From positions 521,174,185 through 521,238,184 of the forward strand of contig NC_081414.1 of assembly GCF_030272615.1 (NCBI RefSeq): 64,000 nucleotides of DNA, written 5' to 3'. Shown here piece by piece: positions 1-10,941 of this stretch. Under the pieces are notes generated by a model. It saw nothing but the letters and a program-made list of their open reading frames with translations. It had not been told where the DNA came from and made no database searches. Position 1 is the stretch's first letter, and each line of letters begins with the position of its first letter. This DNA comes from Cryptomeria japonica. Its lineage: Eukaryota > Streptophyta > Pinopsida > Cupressales > Cupressaceae. A program made the position numbers and the translations under genes.

Positions 1-250
1 CAGGTCACTGGAAATCCATTCTAGACTGGCCTTATATAATTCGATAGGGAGGCCATCCGAGCCCGATGCTTTGTCAGATTTCAGGGAGTTGATAGCAGTA
101 GTGATTTCCTCAACAGATACCCTTTGGTTGAGGAGGATGGAGTCTTCAGGGGAGATCCTAGTGGGGATCATGGTTTTGCACTTGTCTCTAATGTCCTTAG
201 CGTTGGCATTATCTTTAGAAGTGAACAAGTTTTTGTAGAATAATTTTGCA
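1..250 (-). pseudogene. LINE reverse transcriptase fragment (L1, distal part)
   Basis: Read on the minus strand from 250 down to 1, one open frame gives KLFYKNLFTS, then EEITTAINSLKSDKASGSDG, then LPIELYK. This is the start of a non-LTR (LINE) reverse transcriptase: the FYxNLF segment and the KAxGxDG motif are typical of plant L1-type elements. There is no stop in this piece. It begins abruptly at about 250, where the sequence turns into the middle of a Copia LTR. Orientation and style match the LINE endonuclease at 12889-13818, so I infer that both are parts of one LINE split by elements A and B. About 90-100 codons expected between them are missing, so some sequence was also deleted, or these are two LINE copies. 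The fragment runs off the left edge of the window. Confidence 0.85.
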
Positions 251-762
251 GAGGTATACATGAAGACATCATTTGAAGGTGAAGCTAGGTTTTTATAGAA
301 GCATATTAGCATTACACCGGTACTGAATCCAGCATATGAAGATGCTATTTTGTGCAGTACATTCTTATTGGATTTAACCATCCAACTGTAGTCAGTGTGA
401 CTCCCATTTTGTGTTTGAGCAGTGAGCTCTAGATTGTTGGCCTTTCTGCATGTGCAGACCCCATTTATGTACACTTACTATCTGCAGTAGTATCATCTGA
501 TTGTGGGTAAGGTTTCCCACCATGGTTTTTCCCCTTACAGGGTTTCCACGTACAAATTTTGGTGTTATGTGTTGTGGATGACTTTATGTTTATGTTTCAT
601 GCATTAAACTTTACCGATATAGCAATTTACTGTTAACACTGTCTACCGGCATACTTAACTGGTTTACCTGTATTAAGCATTAAGTTGGTTAAATGGTTTT
701 TGGTTTGAATTTATTAGACAACTGATTCACCCCCCCCTCTCAATTGTCTACGGGACCTAACA
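248..762 (+). repeat. Partial 5' LTR of Copia A
   Basis: This stretch is a direct repeat of 5832-6345. It ends in CCTAACA just before the primer site, with a C-run (GATTCACCCCCCC) about 40 bp from the end. The U3 part is missing, so the element has lost its own promoter. Confidence 0.9.
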
Positions 763-764
763 AT

Positions 765-776
765 TGGTATCAGAGC
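765..776 (+). other. Primer binding site of Copia A (initiator tRNA-Met type)
   Basis: TGGTATCAGAGC lies two bases after the LTR end. It is the standard site complementary to the 3' end of plant initiator tRNA-Met, used to prime minus-strand DNA synthesis in Copia elements. Confidence 0.93.
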
Positions 777-817
777 CTAGTCCTCTTTTGCAGAAGTTTA
801 ACAACTTGAGGAGATCC

Positions 818-2131
818 AATGTCTACAAATTATTTCAGGAAGGACAGTCCTAAACTTGATGGAACCAACTATGGGATATGAAAGATCAGGATGGAGACAC
901 ATCTGAATTGCATCAGTAAAGATGTCTGGGAAGTTACAAAGAATGGTTATACTGCTGCTATAGCTGGTCAGACTGCTCCAACTACCTTAGCTAAATATGA
1001 AGAGAATGATTGCAAAGCAAGAGAAGAACTTTTGAGCGCATTATCAGATCAACAAATTATGGGATTATCAGATAGGTCTACTACTAAAGCTATTTGGGAT
1101 CATTTGGAAATGAAGGAAATTCCACAGTTAAGATTGCAAAACTTGAAAGATTTCAAGTCAGGTATGAACATCTAAAAATGGAAGAAGATGAAAGGATTTC
1201 TGCTTTTATGGAAAGAGTAAATGAAATTGTTTTGGGTATTAAATGTTGTGGAGGAAATTTGAGTGAGGATGAAATTGTTTCAAAAATCTTAAGAGGATTG
1301 CCACTGGCATATAAAATGAAGGTTACTGCTATAAATGAGTTGAGAACAATGCCTAATACATCAGTAATTAGGGATACATTGATTGGAAAACTTTTAGCCT
1401 TTGAAATTGAGGAATTTGGTCCTGTTACTACTATAAAAACTGATTTGGCCTTTAAAGCATCAACATCATCTGCTCCATCATTTGACAAATTAGACTGGAG
1501 AGTCTTTTATGCAAGAGAACTTGAAGAACTTGAAGCACTATTTGCAAGGAAAATGCCAAAAGGTCCAGTTGGAAGTAAGTATGAAGGTATAGCACCCTTT
1601 AAATGTTTTAACTACAATAAGATCGGTCATATGGCTTTGAGATGCCCTGATAGACATGCTAGACTAAGAGAAGAAGCAAGAAGAACATACAAGCCTAATC
1701 CTGAATATCAGATATACAGATTTAAGAAGAACAAAGACAAATCTTGTTACATTGCAGATGAAGGTGTGACTGATGATTCTGATGAGGATCCAGTAGACAA
1801 TGGATGGGTTTTTGTTGCTATAACAAAGGATCAACCGACACCTACTGCTCAACTGGTAGAACAAGCCCTAGCAGCTAAAGTTGAAGCAAAGGATGAATGG
1901 ATCATTGACTCAGGATGCTCACATCATATGACAGGAGACAAAGGCAAATTCTTGAACTTTCAAGAATACAATGGAGGTTTAGTAAGATTTGGAGATGACA
2001 AAGCCTGTTCAATCAAGGGTAAGGGTTCAATATCTCTTGATGGTAAGCATAACACTGACAATGTCTACTATGTTGAAGGTTTAAAGCATAATCTTTTAAG
2101 TGTTGGTCAATTAGTTGAGAAGGGATTTTAG
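818..2131 (+). pseudogene. Copia A gag and aspartic protease (decayed)
   Basis: The frame starts at ATG 818 (MSTNYFRKD), 40 bases after the primer site. TGA replaces the expected Trp at about codon 21 (NYGI-stop-KIRMETHL). A one-base indel at about 1110-1130 shifts the frame, after which the gag continues (AKLERFQVRYEHLKMEEDE, a UBN2/retrotran_gag_2-like region). A zinc knuckle follows at about 1600-1650, CFNYNKIGHMALRC, in which the second Cys is replaced by Tyr, so it could not bind zinc normally. The protease active site WIIDSGCSHHMTG is at about 1900-1935. The frame ends in TAG at 2129-2131, probably a former CAG because translation resumes directly beyond it. Gag would form the particle and protease would cleave the polyprotein; neither product is intact. 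Confidence 0.88.
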
Positions 2132-2161
2132 TTACAATTTAAAAATGGAAAATGCAAAATC

Positions 2162-3190
2162 ATGAACAGAACTGATTTGGAAATTGCAACCGGTAATCAG
2201 ACTAGAGGCAATATCTTTCATTTGAATAACAGTGAAAAGACATGCTTAATTGCACATATAGATGAAAGTTGGTTATGGCATAAGATACTATGTCATGTAA
2301 ACTTTGATTGCATGCTAAAAATCAGTACTTCTAATGCAGTAAGAGATCTACCTAAAATTGTGAAACCTCAGAATACAATTTGTAAGGAATGTCAATTTGG
2401 AAAACAAGTTAGAGCTAGTTTCAAAAGTATTCCAGAAAAATCCAATAATGCTCTTGATTTAATTCACATTGATTTATGTGGTCTAGCTAGAACAAAAATC
2501 TTACAAGGTGATAGATATTTCATGCTAATTATTGATGATTATTCTAGAATGTGTTGGGTTACTTTTCTCAGAGAGAAATCAGAAGCACTTGGAAAGTTCA
2601 AACTATTCAAAGCAATGGTTGAAAATGAAACCGATAAGAAAATCAAATGCCTAAGATCAGATCAAGGAGGAGAATTCACATCTAAGGACTTTAATACATT
2701 CTGTGAAGTGAATGGAATCAGAAGACAGTTATCAGCACCTCGGACACCACAACAAAATGGAGTTGTTGAAAGGAAAAATAGAACTATCTTGGATGCAGCA
2801 AGAAGTATGTTATCTGAAGCAAATCTACCACATGTGTATTGCAGAGAGGCAGATAGCACTTTTGTCTATACATTCAACAAAGTTCACATCAAAGGTGAAA
2901 ATGGTAAGACCCCTCATGAACTATGGTTTGGTAATACTCCTACTCTTAAGTATTTCATAATTTTTGGAAGTAAATGTTATATTAGAAGAGATGAATATAT
3001 TGGCAAATTTGATCGTAGAAGTGATGAAGGAATATTTCTTGGTTATTCATCTAAGAGCAAGGCATATAGATGTTTTAATAAGAGATTGCAGAAAATTGTT
3101 GAGAGTACAAATGTAAAGATTGATGAACAATTCAGAGGAACTTCAAGGTATATAGACTCTGAACCAGCAACAAAAATTGTGACAAATTAA
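2162..3190 (+). pseudogene. Copia A integrase region (decayed)
   Basis: The gag-pre-integrase motif is seen as SWLWHKILCHVNFD near 2267-2310. The integrase core follows with the D, D, E residues readable in IHIDLCGLA (about 2462), CLRSDQGGEF (about 2650) and QQNGVVERKNRT (about 2750). The family inserts retrotransposon cDNA into the host chromosome. The frame ends in TAA at 3188-3190 and the next part starts in the following line of sequence, so pol is broken by nonsense changes rather than large losses. The H-C spacing of the HHCC zinc motif looks degenerate. Confidence 0.88.
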
Positions 3191-3196
3191 CCTACA

Positions 3197-4936
3197 TTGA
3201 ATCCACCAGTACAGAATGAAGATCTAGTTACCCTGGTATCATCAAAGGATTCCACAGTAATTGAAGAACAACAACAAACTAAGACACCCCGATATGTAAG
3301 ATTGAATCATTCTGAAGATCAGATAATTGGAAACAAATTTAAAGGAGTTATGACAAGAGGAAGATTGGCAAATGAAGAGGTATGTCTTATTTCTCAAATT
3401 GAACCATCATCTATCAATGAGGCATGTGAAGATAAATTTTGGATTAAAGCTATGGAAGAAGAATTAGGAAAAATTGAGAAAAATAATACTTGGACATTAG
3501 TTCCCCGGCCTAAAGATAAAAATGTAATTGGAACCAAATCGGTATTTAGAAACAAAATTAATGAAGATGGTAAGGTTGTCAGAAATAAAGCAAGACTAGT
3601 GTGTAAGGGATATTCTCAGAAAGAAGGAGTTGATTACAATGAAACCTTTGCACCGGTAGCCAGAATTGAGGCAGTCGGATTATTCTTGGCTTTTGCAGCT
3701 CACAAGGACTACAAAGTTTATCAAATGGATATTAAATGTGCATTTTTGAATGGAGATCTTGAAGAAGAAGTATATATTGAACAACCTGATGGATTTTCTT
3801 TAACAGATGACAATGATATGGTTTGCAGGTTAAGAAAAGCTCCGTATGGATTAAAACAAGCCCCAAGAGTTTGGTATGCAAGGTTGGATAAGTATCTTTT
3901 AAAGATTGGTTTTACTAAAGGAAATGCATATAGCAATTTATATTACAAAATAACTAATGATGAAATCTTGATTATTGAAGTATTTGTTGATGATATAATC
4001 TTTGGAGGAGAAGATGGATTATGTAAGGAATTTTCTATTAAAATGCAGCAAGAATTTGAAATGTCTATGATTGGAGAAATAAAATTATTTTTAGGATTGC
4101 ATATTTCACAAACTGATAAAGGTATATTTTTGAGTCAATCCAAGTACTTGAAAGAATTACTAAATAAATTTGGGATGGAGAACTCTAAACCGGTAAGCAC
4201 ACCTATGACTACAAATGACAAATTATCTCAAAGGGATGAATCTACACCTGTTAATCCAACTAGATACAAATCTATGATAGGAGGTTTACTGTATTTGATA
4301 CAAACCAGGCCTGATATTATGAATGCAATATGTATTGTTTCTAGATTTCAAAGTAATCCTAGGGAAAATCATGAATCAGCTGTAAAAAGGATTTTTCGGT
4401 ACTTACAAGGTACAACAAATCTTGGATTATGGTATCCTAGAGATGAAAATTTTGATCTATGTGCATACATAGATGCAAATTGGGCAGGAGATGTGGATGA
4501 TAGAAAAAGCATCGCTGGAGGAGCATTCTTTCTTGGAAAAAGATTAGTTTCTTGGTTGAGTAAGAAACAGAGTTGTACATCTTTATCAATAGCAGAATGA
4601 GAATATGTTGCAGCAGCAACTAACTATAGACAGGTACTATGGCTTAAACAAATGTTGAAAGACATAAAGGTAAAATGCAAGGAACCCATTACTATATATT
4701 GTGATAACACTACAACAATTGATATATCTAAGAATCCGGTATTACATTCTAAAACAAAACATGTTTCTATCAAACTGAATTTTCTAAGGGAAATAGTTGA
4801 AGAAAAATAGATAAAACTAGTTTATGTGAATACTAAAGAACAGCTTGCAGATATTTTCACAAAACCTTTGCCTAAGGAGACTTTTGAATATCTCAGAGAT
4901 CAGCTTGGAGTCATACCACCACCGGTAGAGACTTAG
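3197..4936 (+). pseudogene. Copia A reverse transcriptase and RNase H (decayed)
   Basis: RVT_2-type reverse transcriptase: [16 protein letters not shown] (about 3447), [20 protein letters not shown] (about 3588), [20 protein letters not shown] (about 3719) and the catalytic FVDDIIFGG (about 3982). Copia RNase H follows ([15 protein letters not shown], about 4465; [16 protein letters not shown]). A TGA at 4598-4600 and a TAG at about 4809 interrupt the frame; beyond them EYVAAATNYRQ, YCDNTTTIDISKNP, HSKTKH and ADIFTKPL are still readable up to TAG at 4934-4936. The domain order is complete for the family, but the copy cannot make a full polyprotein without readthrough. Confidence 0.9.
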
Positions 4937-5284
4937 ACAGTTGATGATTGTCATCAACCGACATAATTAAAAGAGAAATCTTTTACTCTGGTCTTTGATG
5001 AGGAAGCTACTTCTCAGGGGGAGTAGTTGGTATTTTGTATGAACTTCATTTTTGTAACTTTGGCATTTGATGTCAAAGGGGGAGAGATATCTATGGAAAA
5101 ACACATTATCTTTTTAAGGTGAGATTTGTATTAAAAAAATAAATCTTCGGATAAACACATGTTGCTCCCAGGGGGAGAAATTGTTGTCTAAGGGAGATTG
5201 TTGGTTTTTGATATTTAGCATTTCTATTTTGGCACTTTGATGGTTTTTCCATCTTGTGTTGCCATCAATGCCAAAGGGGCAGAT
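4937..5284 (+). other. Copia A 3' untranslated region with polypurine tracts
   Basis: There is no gene here. Several G-rich tracts occur (CAGGGGGAG at about 5017, AAGGGGGAGAGA at about 5077, CAGGGGGAGAAA at about 5169, AAAGGGGCAGA at about 5274). The last one abuts the right LTR and is the likely plus-strand primer. The sequence TTGCCATCAATGCCAAAGGG before it also occurs, in reverse complement, beside the 3' LTRs of elements B and C. Confidence 0.75.
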
Positions 5285-6345
5285 TGTTGGTATTTTGGTA
5301 TGGTTTTGTCATTGATGTCAACACCTACTAATAACTAGCACTTTGGAGATCCAACAACATTCACCAGCAAGCAAGTAACTATTGCACAGTTACTGGTATA
5401 TGGTTCACCGGCAGGATATAATGTTCATCGGTACCTAGAATGATATGGAAGACACTTGGTAATGTCGAAGACATCATGTGGACACTTTGTTTTGATGAAT
5501 TAATCATTGGTATATTCATATTTGCATATTTTCTTTTACCGACAAATAGGTCCAGGGTTATCTAGGGTTACACCGGCAAGTTTATCTTTTCCAGATCAGC
5601 ATGGCACAATATGGAGATGATTTATTATTGATGTAAATGCATTAAGCTGACATATTTAATCAGTTATTGCATCAGATATTATATTGTATGTAAAATGTTT
5701 TTATTGTAATATCTTGTAGAGCCGACCTACTAAAATTGGTCTTAGGGTATGTTATAAATGTAAGATCTTATTTGTAAGATCAAGTGTGGAATGCAAAAAA
5801 GAATTGAGTGAAGGTATATGTGAGATTAAGCAGAGGTATACATGAAGACATCATTTGAAGGTGAAGCTAGGTTTTTGTAGAAGCATATCAGCATTACACC
5901 AGTACTGAATACAACATATGAAGATGCTATTTTGTGCAGTACATTCTTATTGGATTTAACCATCCAACTGTAGTCAGTGTGACTCCCATTTTGTGTTTGA
6001 GCAGTGAGCTCTAGGCTGTTGGCCTTTTTGCATGTGCAGACCCCATTTATGTACACTTACTATCTGCAGTAGTATCACCTGATTGTGGGTAAGTTTTCCC
6101 ATTGTGGTTTTTCCCCTTACAGGGTTTCCATGTACAAATATTGGTGTTATGTGTTGTGGATGACTTTATGTTTATTTTTCATGCATTAAACTTAACCGGT
6201 ATAGAAATTTACTATTAGCACTATCTACCGGCATACTTAATTGGTTTACTGGTATTAAGCATTAAGTTGGTTAAATGGTTTTTGGTTTGAATTTATTAGA
6301 CAACTGATTCACCCCCCCCCTCTCAATTGTCTCTGGGACCTAACA
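5285..6345 (+). repeat. 3' LTR of Copia A (1061 bp)
   Basis: It starts TGTTGGTATTTTGG after the polypurine tract and ends GGGACCTAACA, giving the usual TG...CA ends. Its last 510 bp match 248-762. It abuts element B at 6346 with no visible gap or target duplication. Confidence 0.9.
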
Positions 6346-7116
6346 AGGATTCCCAAAGATACTGAGAGGGGGGGTGAATCAGTATCTAACCGATTAATTA
6401 ATTTACTTGAATTAAAACATGTAAAGCATATCAATACAGTGTACCGATAAATCAAAAGTAATGCAGTAAACAAGAAAAAAAATAACCACATGAAGAGCGC
6501 ACCATAACACAGTAGTTTAACAAGGAAACCCAGTGTGGGAAAAACCTCGATGGGATTTGTGACCCACAATATTCACTTACTGGCCAATAAGGGAATATTA
6601 CTACTACAATAGGGGCCTGCACATGTAGGAAGGCCAAGTGCCTAGAGCTCACTGCTCAATTACAAAAGGAAGTCACAATGACTTACAAAAATGGATTATA
6701 ATAATCCAATGTCTTGTACTGCTTCAAAATAGCATCTGCTATGCCAGATCCAGTACCGGTTTGAGCTCTACTGCATACATAAACCCTTAACCTAAAATTC
6801 GCATATTAGGTCTGCATATTTTCACCTATCACCTTATTACAAAATGTTCTATAATGATCTCATACATATATGAGTCATATTACAACTCACCATGTCAGCT
6901 TACAATGATTTTACAATATATTATCAACAAAATTCCTGCCAGCCTCGGTGTCAATATCCTTCCTTTCATTGCCGGTGTTCTATGTGCTGGTGTAGAGTTT
7001 GTCGTTGCCGGTGCCGGTATAATTGTCTTGCCGGTATCATATGATTGCAAGGTTGCCATCAATAACAAAACCTTCAATCAACTACAATTTCTCATTGGAG
7101 TGTGCATTTTCCAACA
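6346..7116 (-). repeat. 3' LTR of element B
   Basis: This direct repeat of 12102-12888 carries, on the minus strand, TGTTGGAAAATGCACACTCC at its start and CTTTGGGAATCCT at its end. It includes the C-run typical of this group near its end (6367-6375 on the plus strand as Gs). The final ACA seen in the other LTR is missing where it meets element A. Confidence 0.88.
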
Positions 7117-7325
7117 ATCTCCCCCTTTGGCATTGATGGCAACACTCATGAGAAAAATCCAAAAATTATCGTCCAAAAAGAATCTACCAAAATTGTTTTA
7201 CCAAAAACTGTCTTACCAAAAACTGTGTGCCAAATCATATGTGCTCCCCTTGAGCTAATGGTGTCTTCTGCTAATCATTATTCTCATTACCACTACTCCC
7301 CCTTTGGCATCAATGACAAAGGTTG
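7117..7325 (-). other. Element B 3' untranslated region and polypurine tract
   Basis: Next to the 3' LTR the minus strand reads GTTGCCATCAATGCCAAAGG followed by GGGAGATTG. This is the same sequence as in Copia A at about 5260-5284 and in element C at 54530-54560. A second purine-rich block (GCCAAAGGGGGAGTAGTGG) lies at about 7296-7314. No gene is seen. Confidence 0.75.
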
Positions 7326-10300
7326 TCAAAGTGTCAACTGAGTGTGGTTTCCAGCTTCATCCCTATAACCCGTTACAATCAGAAAAAGGTCTGCCAATAC
7401 CAGATTTAGGCTCTTAGTGAACCATTCACTGTCCTTTAATGCGACCTCTGTCCTCTGAATTGTACCAGTGAGGTGTTGCATTAGTTGTTCTGGTGTCTTC
7501 TGTCCTTGAACCAATGCCTTAGATATCTCTTTTCTCAAAGAGGCGAGGTAGTCCAATTTTGGACCAAGTCTCCATTTCAGATCTTTTACCTTTCCTTTTA
7601 TTCTTTCCTTCTCTTTTTCAAATTTCTGAAGTTCCTCCTCAAAACCTGTTATTTTCTGCTCAAAAACTGATAATGGTTCAGATGAATTAATGAAATTGTT
7701 AGCTAATTTATTTATTTCTTCTTGTACCATACTGATCTTCTTGTCTATATCTACTATCAAAAAGTTTGTTTTACATTTATCTTTGTACAACTTTTTAAAT
7801 TCTTTTAATGTTTTACATAGTGCCGGTAAAAGAGTGTCCAATTGTCTCATGCACTTCTTTATTTCCTCTTCAAAGAGTTTATGTTTTTCTTTCTCAAATT
7901 TCTCTTTGAATGCTTCCTCATTTATTTGTTCAACTATCACAATGTTGTCAGTAATACACTTGGACAATGTATCAAGTTGATTTAAAGAATATTTATTATC
8001 CACATTACACTTGGGTGCTATCATTTTCAAAATTGGGATTGTATCATCAATAACTTTGTATGCTTGTGCACTGCACTCTGTTATTTTCTTGATTGAATCC
8101 AATATAACTTCTGTCACATTTGTTGGTCTAAATTCTGCCATGGAAGAACCAACAATCTGCATTCTGCCGATGTGAGTAACTTCTTTGCTTGTAGTGACCT
8201 CTGGTAGGTCAGTTTGTGTTTGCATTTCTCTAAGAAAAGGTTTGGGTTTCTCAGTTGTTGCCGGTGGCACTATCTCTACATGAACCTATTCCTGTGAGGG
8301 AGCCTGTTGCTCTGCTTGTTTCTCAGTGTTTTCCACTACCGATTTTTCTTCTATACTGCTTGTTGCCGGTGGCTCAGTAGATGAATCATTATGTACATCT
8401 ATGGTCTTTGCCTTTCCAATGTCTGGGGTCACTGTAATGTTTTCTGTCAGTGGATCTGTAGCCACATCTAATTTTCCAGTTGATTCTTTATCCACCACAA
8501 TATTGACTTTCTGAGTATCAATTTTCATTGTACACAACACCTCAGAATCAGGATTTGTATCCTCATGTGGTGTGTCCATACTCTCAGTAGCCAGTTGATT
8601 ATCATTAGTAACTACTGGTGGAGTATCTAAAGGTGGTGGGGATAAGTTGTCTATTATTTTTATACTGGGTGGTCCACCAACCTTACCTTTTCCCTTATCC
8701 TTTTGATATACCTTGATGGGTTTAGGGCTTCTATACTCTTCCCGTTTCTCCTTCTCTACAAGGAATATATCTCATGCATCAGCTATTTCTTCTGTTACCT
8801 CATTCACTCTACCTACCATCAGTGCTACATGTCGGTGAGTAGTTGAAAATATTGACCGGTTAGCCTCAAAGATCAATTGATCTATCTCATCAGGTGAGTT
8901 AGTAGGATGTACAACAAGTAGTTTTTCAATCTTTATTTTCTTATCAAGCTCAACAATAGCTAGCCTTCTAGAATCTAGTCTATTATACAGATCTGTCGGT
9001 ATTTCATCAACAACTTACATCAAAAAATTATTTTAAATATCTAAGTGTAAGATTACACTATTCTCTACTTTCTCCTTGTCATCAGCCGATAGCGTGTCAT
9101 ATAATTTGTTAATGTTTTTCAGCTTTCCATACTTTGTTATTTCATTGAGAAGTTTATCAATGGGAGCAATAGTTTGTTGAGTCTTCTTCTTAGAGGTCAT
9201 ATTCCTTTTCTTTGGAGTCAGTTTCTTTATTGGGGACCTCACTACTTGTTGCTTCTGTCTTGTTTTTCTAGGAGAAGGTGAGGGTACCGGTGAAGTTTTT
9301 CTCTTCCTTTCAACTCTTTTGAATTTAGTCAGTATGTCACTCTCAGAGGAAGTTGCAACCGGTGACAGATGAATTTTCGGTTGAAGTTCTTCCAGTTCAC
9401 TCTCCTTAATACTGGTTTGTTTTAATACATCTTCCTTGCTAGCTTGTGCCTATCGGGTTCCTTTTCTAATAGTTGCCTCAACCTTCTTAACCCTTTTTCT
9501 TGATTGAATTTGGCTTTCTATTGTTTCAGCACTGCCAAAAACTTTTTCTTCAGGTTCCTTTGGAGCTTCTAGGAGGGCTTTTGCATAAGTTTCTATTATG
9601 TTGTTATAAGTTTCATACCCCATTTCAGTTACCCAGATGGTTCTAGGAATAACTGCCTCCATCCAGATTTCATCCTTATATTTGTCCACAATTATTTGTG
9701 ACAATCTAACTCTAGTTTTCATTCGGGCCTTCAATGCCTGAAAATACTCATTTATGTTCTTTTCCTTGTTCTCTCCCATATTATTCAGTAAATCCAACAA
9801 TTGTTTGCCTATCGGTATATCAAAACCAAAATTTCTAATACCATTACCGGGTACTTGTTTGGTTATGTACAGGATCAGACAAACAAGTAAGTTTCCAAAT
9901 CTGAATGTTCCCTTTTTGTCTTTCTTTATCTTTCCCAAATTATCAATCAGTTCATCTTTAAGCCATTCACTTATGTCTATCCTTGCATTATCATTTACCA
10001 TATCATAGGCACTTTTAATGCATAGACTAGAGACTGAGTTTAACCTATTTGCATGTGTAGTTTTCTAGCCTAAGATCATACTGATAAATTTGACATTGAT
10101 ATCCATTACATCATTTACCCCTAGTGATCTCTTGTCAGATGTTGCACCAGTTAGGTTTATCACTGTGTCATTTGAGATTCTCTTGGTTTTGTCAGGTCTA
10201 ATATTGGTGGAAGGTAACCCCATTATAGCTTTGACAACTTCCTTAGTAATCTTGTGAATAGAGTCCAACCAAAAGAATTCACCATGAACCCTGCTTAGCA

Positions 10301-10643
10301 CAATTCTTATGATATCCTTGTGAAAATATGGGATACTACGAATTTCTGTAAAACCTAGGGTTTCTATTATCTTGTGTTCAGTTTTGACATTTCCGGATTC
10401 AACACAAATTATAGATTTATACATGTTTTTGATTTCATCATCACCCAATTCCTCTATATGACAATGTATATACATTCTAGGGTCTTCAACATAAACTATT
10501 CCTTTAGGGATTTGGGAGAATGTACCTATGTCATCATATTTTTTAGCAATTTTGGGAACCAATTTGAAGACGGGTCTAGGACGCTTAACTACTTCAACAA
10601 CACTAGGGTTTGCAATGAATTCAGGAGTAGATGAAGAAGCCAT
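7326..10643 (-). pseudogene. Long unrecognised ORF of element B (about 1105 codons)
   Basis: From ATG at 10643 (MASSSTPEFIANPSVVEV) a single minus-strand frame runs to a stop at 7326-7328 with six internal stops and no frameshift. The stops follow FISMILG, RKGTR, LHLDI, NNFLM, EIADA and APSQE, and are TAG, TAG, TAA, TAA, TGA and TAG. The N-terminal part is globular. A middle segment has TIWVTEMGYETYNNIIETYA at about 9580-9640, then a basic Lys/Arg/Pro/Ser-rich stretch (about 9180-9320), the segment EIPTDLYNRLDSRRLAIV (about 8950-9000), an acidic Thr/Ser-rich linker and a C-terminal Lys/Glu-rich coiled coil (7450-7950). I recognise no enzyme motif. Element C encodes the same protein in decayed form, so it is a shared feature of this element family. 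Its function is unknown; a structural or packaging role is only a guess. Confidence 0.75.
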
Positions 10644-10941
10644 GGTTATAAACACCTTTATCTACCTTAAGGAATGATTGCTTGATGAATTGCTTCACTA
10701 AGGGTGCCTTCACTTGGAAATTTTTACGCTCTCAAAAGTTTGAATGCTCAGTGAATGAAAAATGGAGCCAAAACACTTGCTTTATAATGTCATTTTCTTC
10801 AACTACCACATTTAATGCTTGCTGGTTAAGTAATGACTTAACTTTTCTGCCGGTATAGAAGTAATTTCAACTTCTTACCATCAACCGAGGGAATAATAGT
10901 ATGTTTCTCATTTAGTTGCTAAATCCTCAAAGGATTTTCCT

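Larger units (their letters stand above)
248..6345 (+). mobile_element. Copia-type LTR retrotransposon A, 5'-truncated
   Basis: The element has a partial left LTR (248-762), a primer binding site complementary to initiator tRNA-Met, a decayed gag-pol in Copia order (gag, protease, integrase, RT, RNase H) and a complete right LTR (5285-6345). Integrase before RT is diagnostic of Ty1/Copia. The left LTR lacks its first roughly 550 bp; the break joins LINE sequence within a GCA shared by both sides. The overlapping LTR parts differ at about 25-30 of roughly 510 positions by eye (about 5%, mostly transitions), so the insertion is old. No target duplication can be checked because the left end is gone. 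Confidence 0.93.

Noticed and set aside
6309-6652. Minus-strand ORFs across the A-B junction
   Set aside because: They lie in LTR sequence and recur in the other LTR of B with altered ends.
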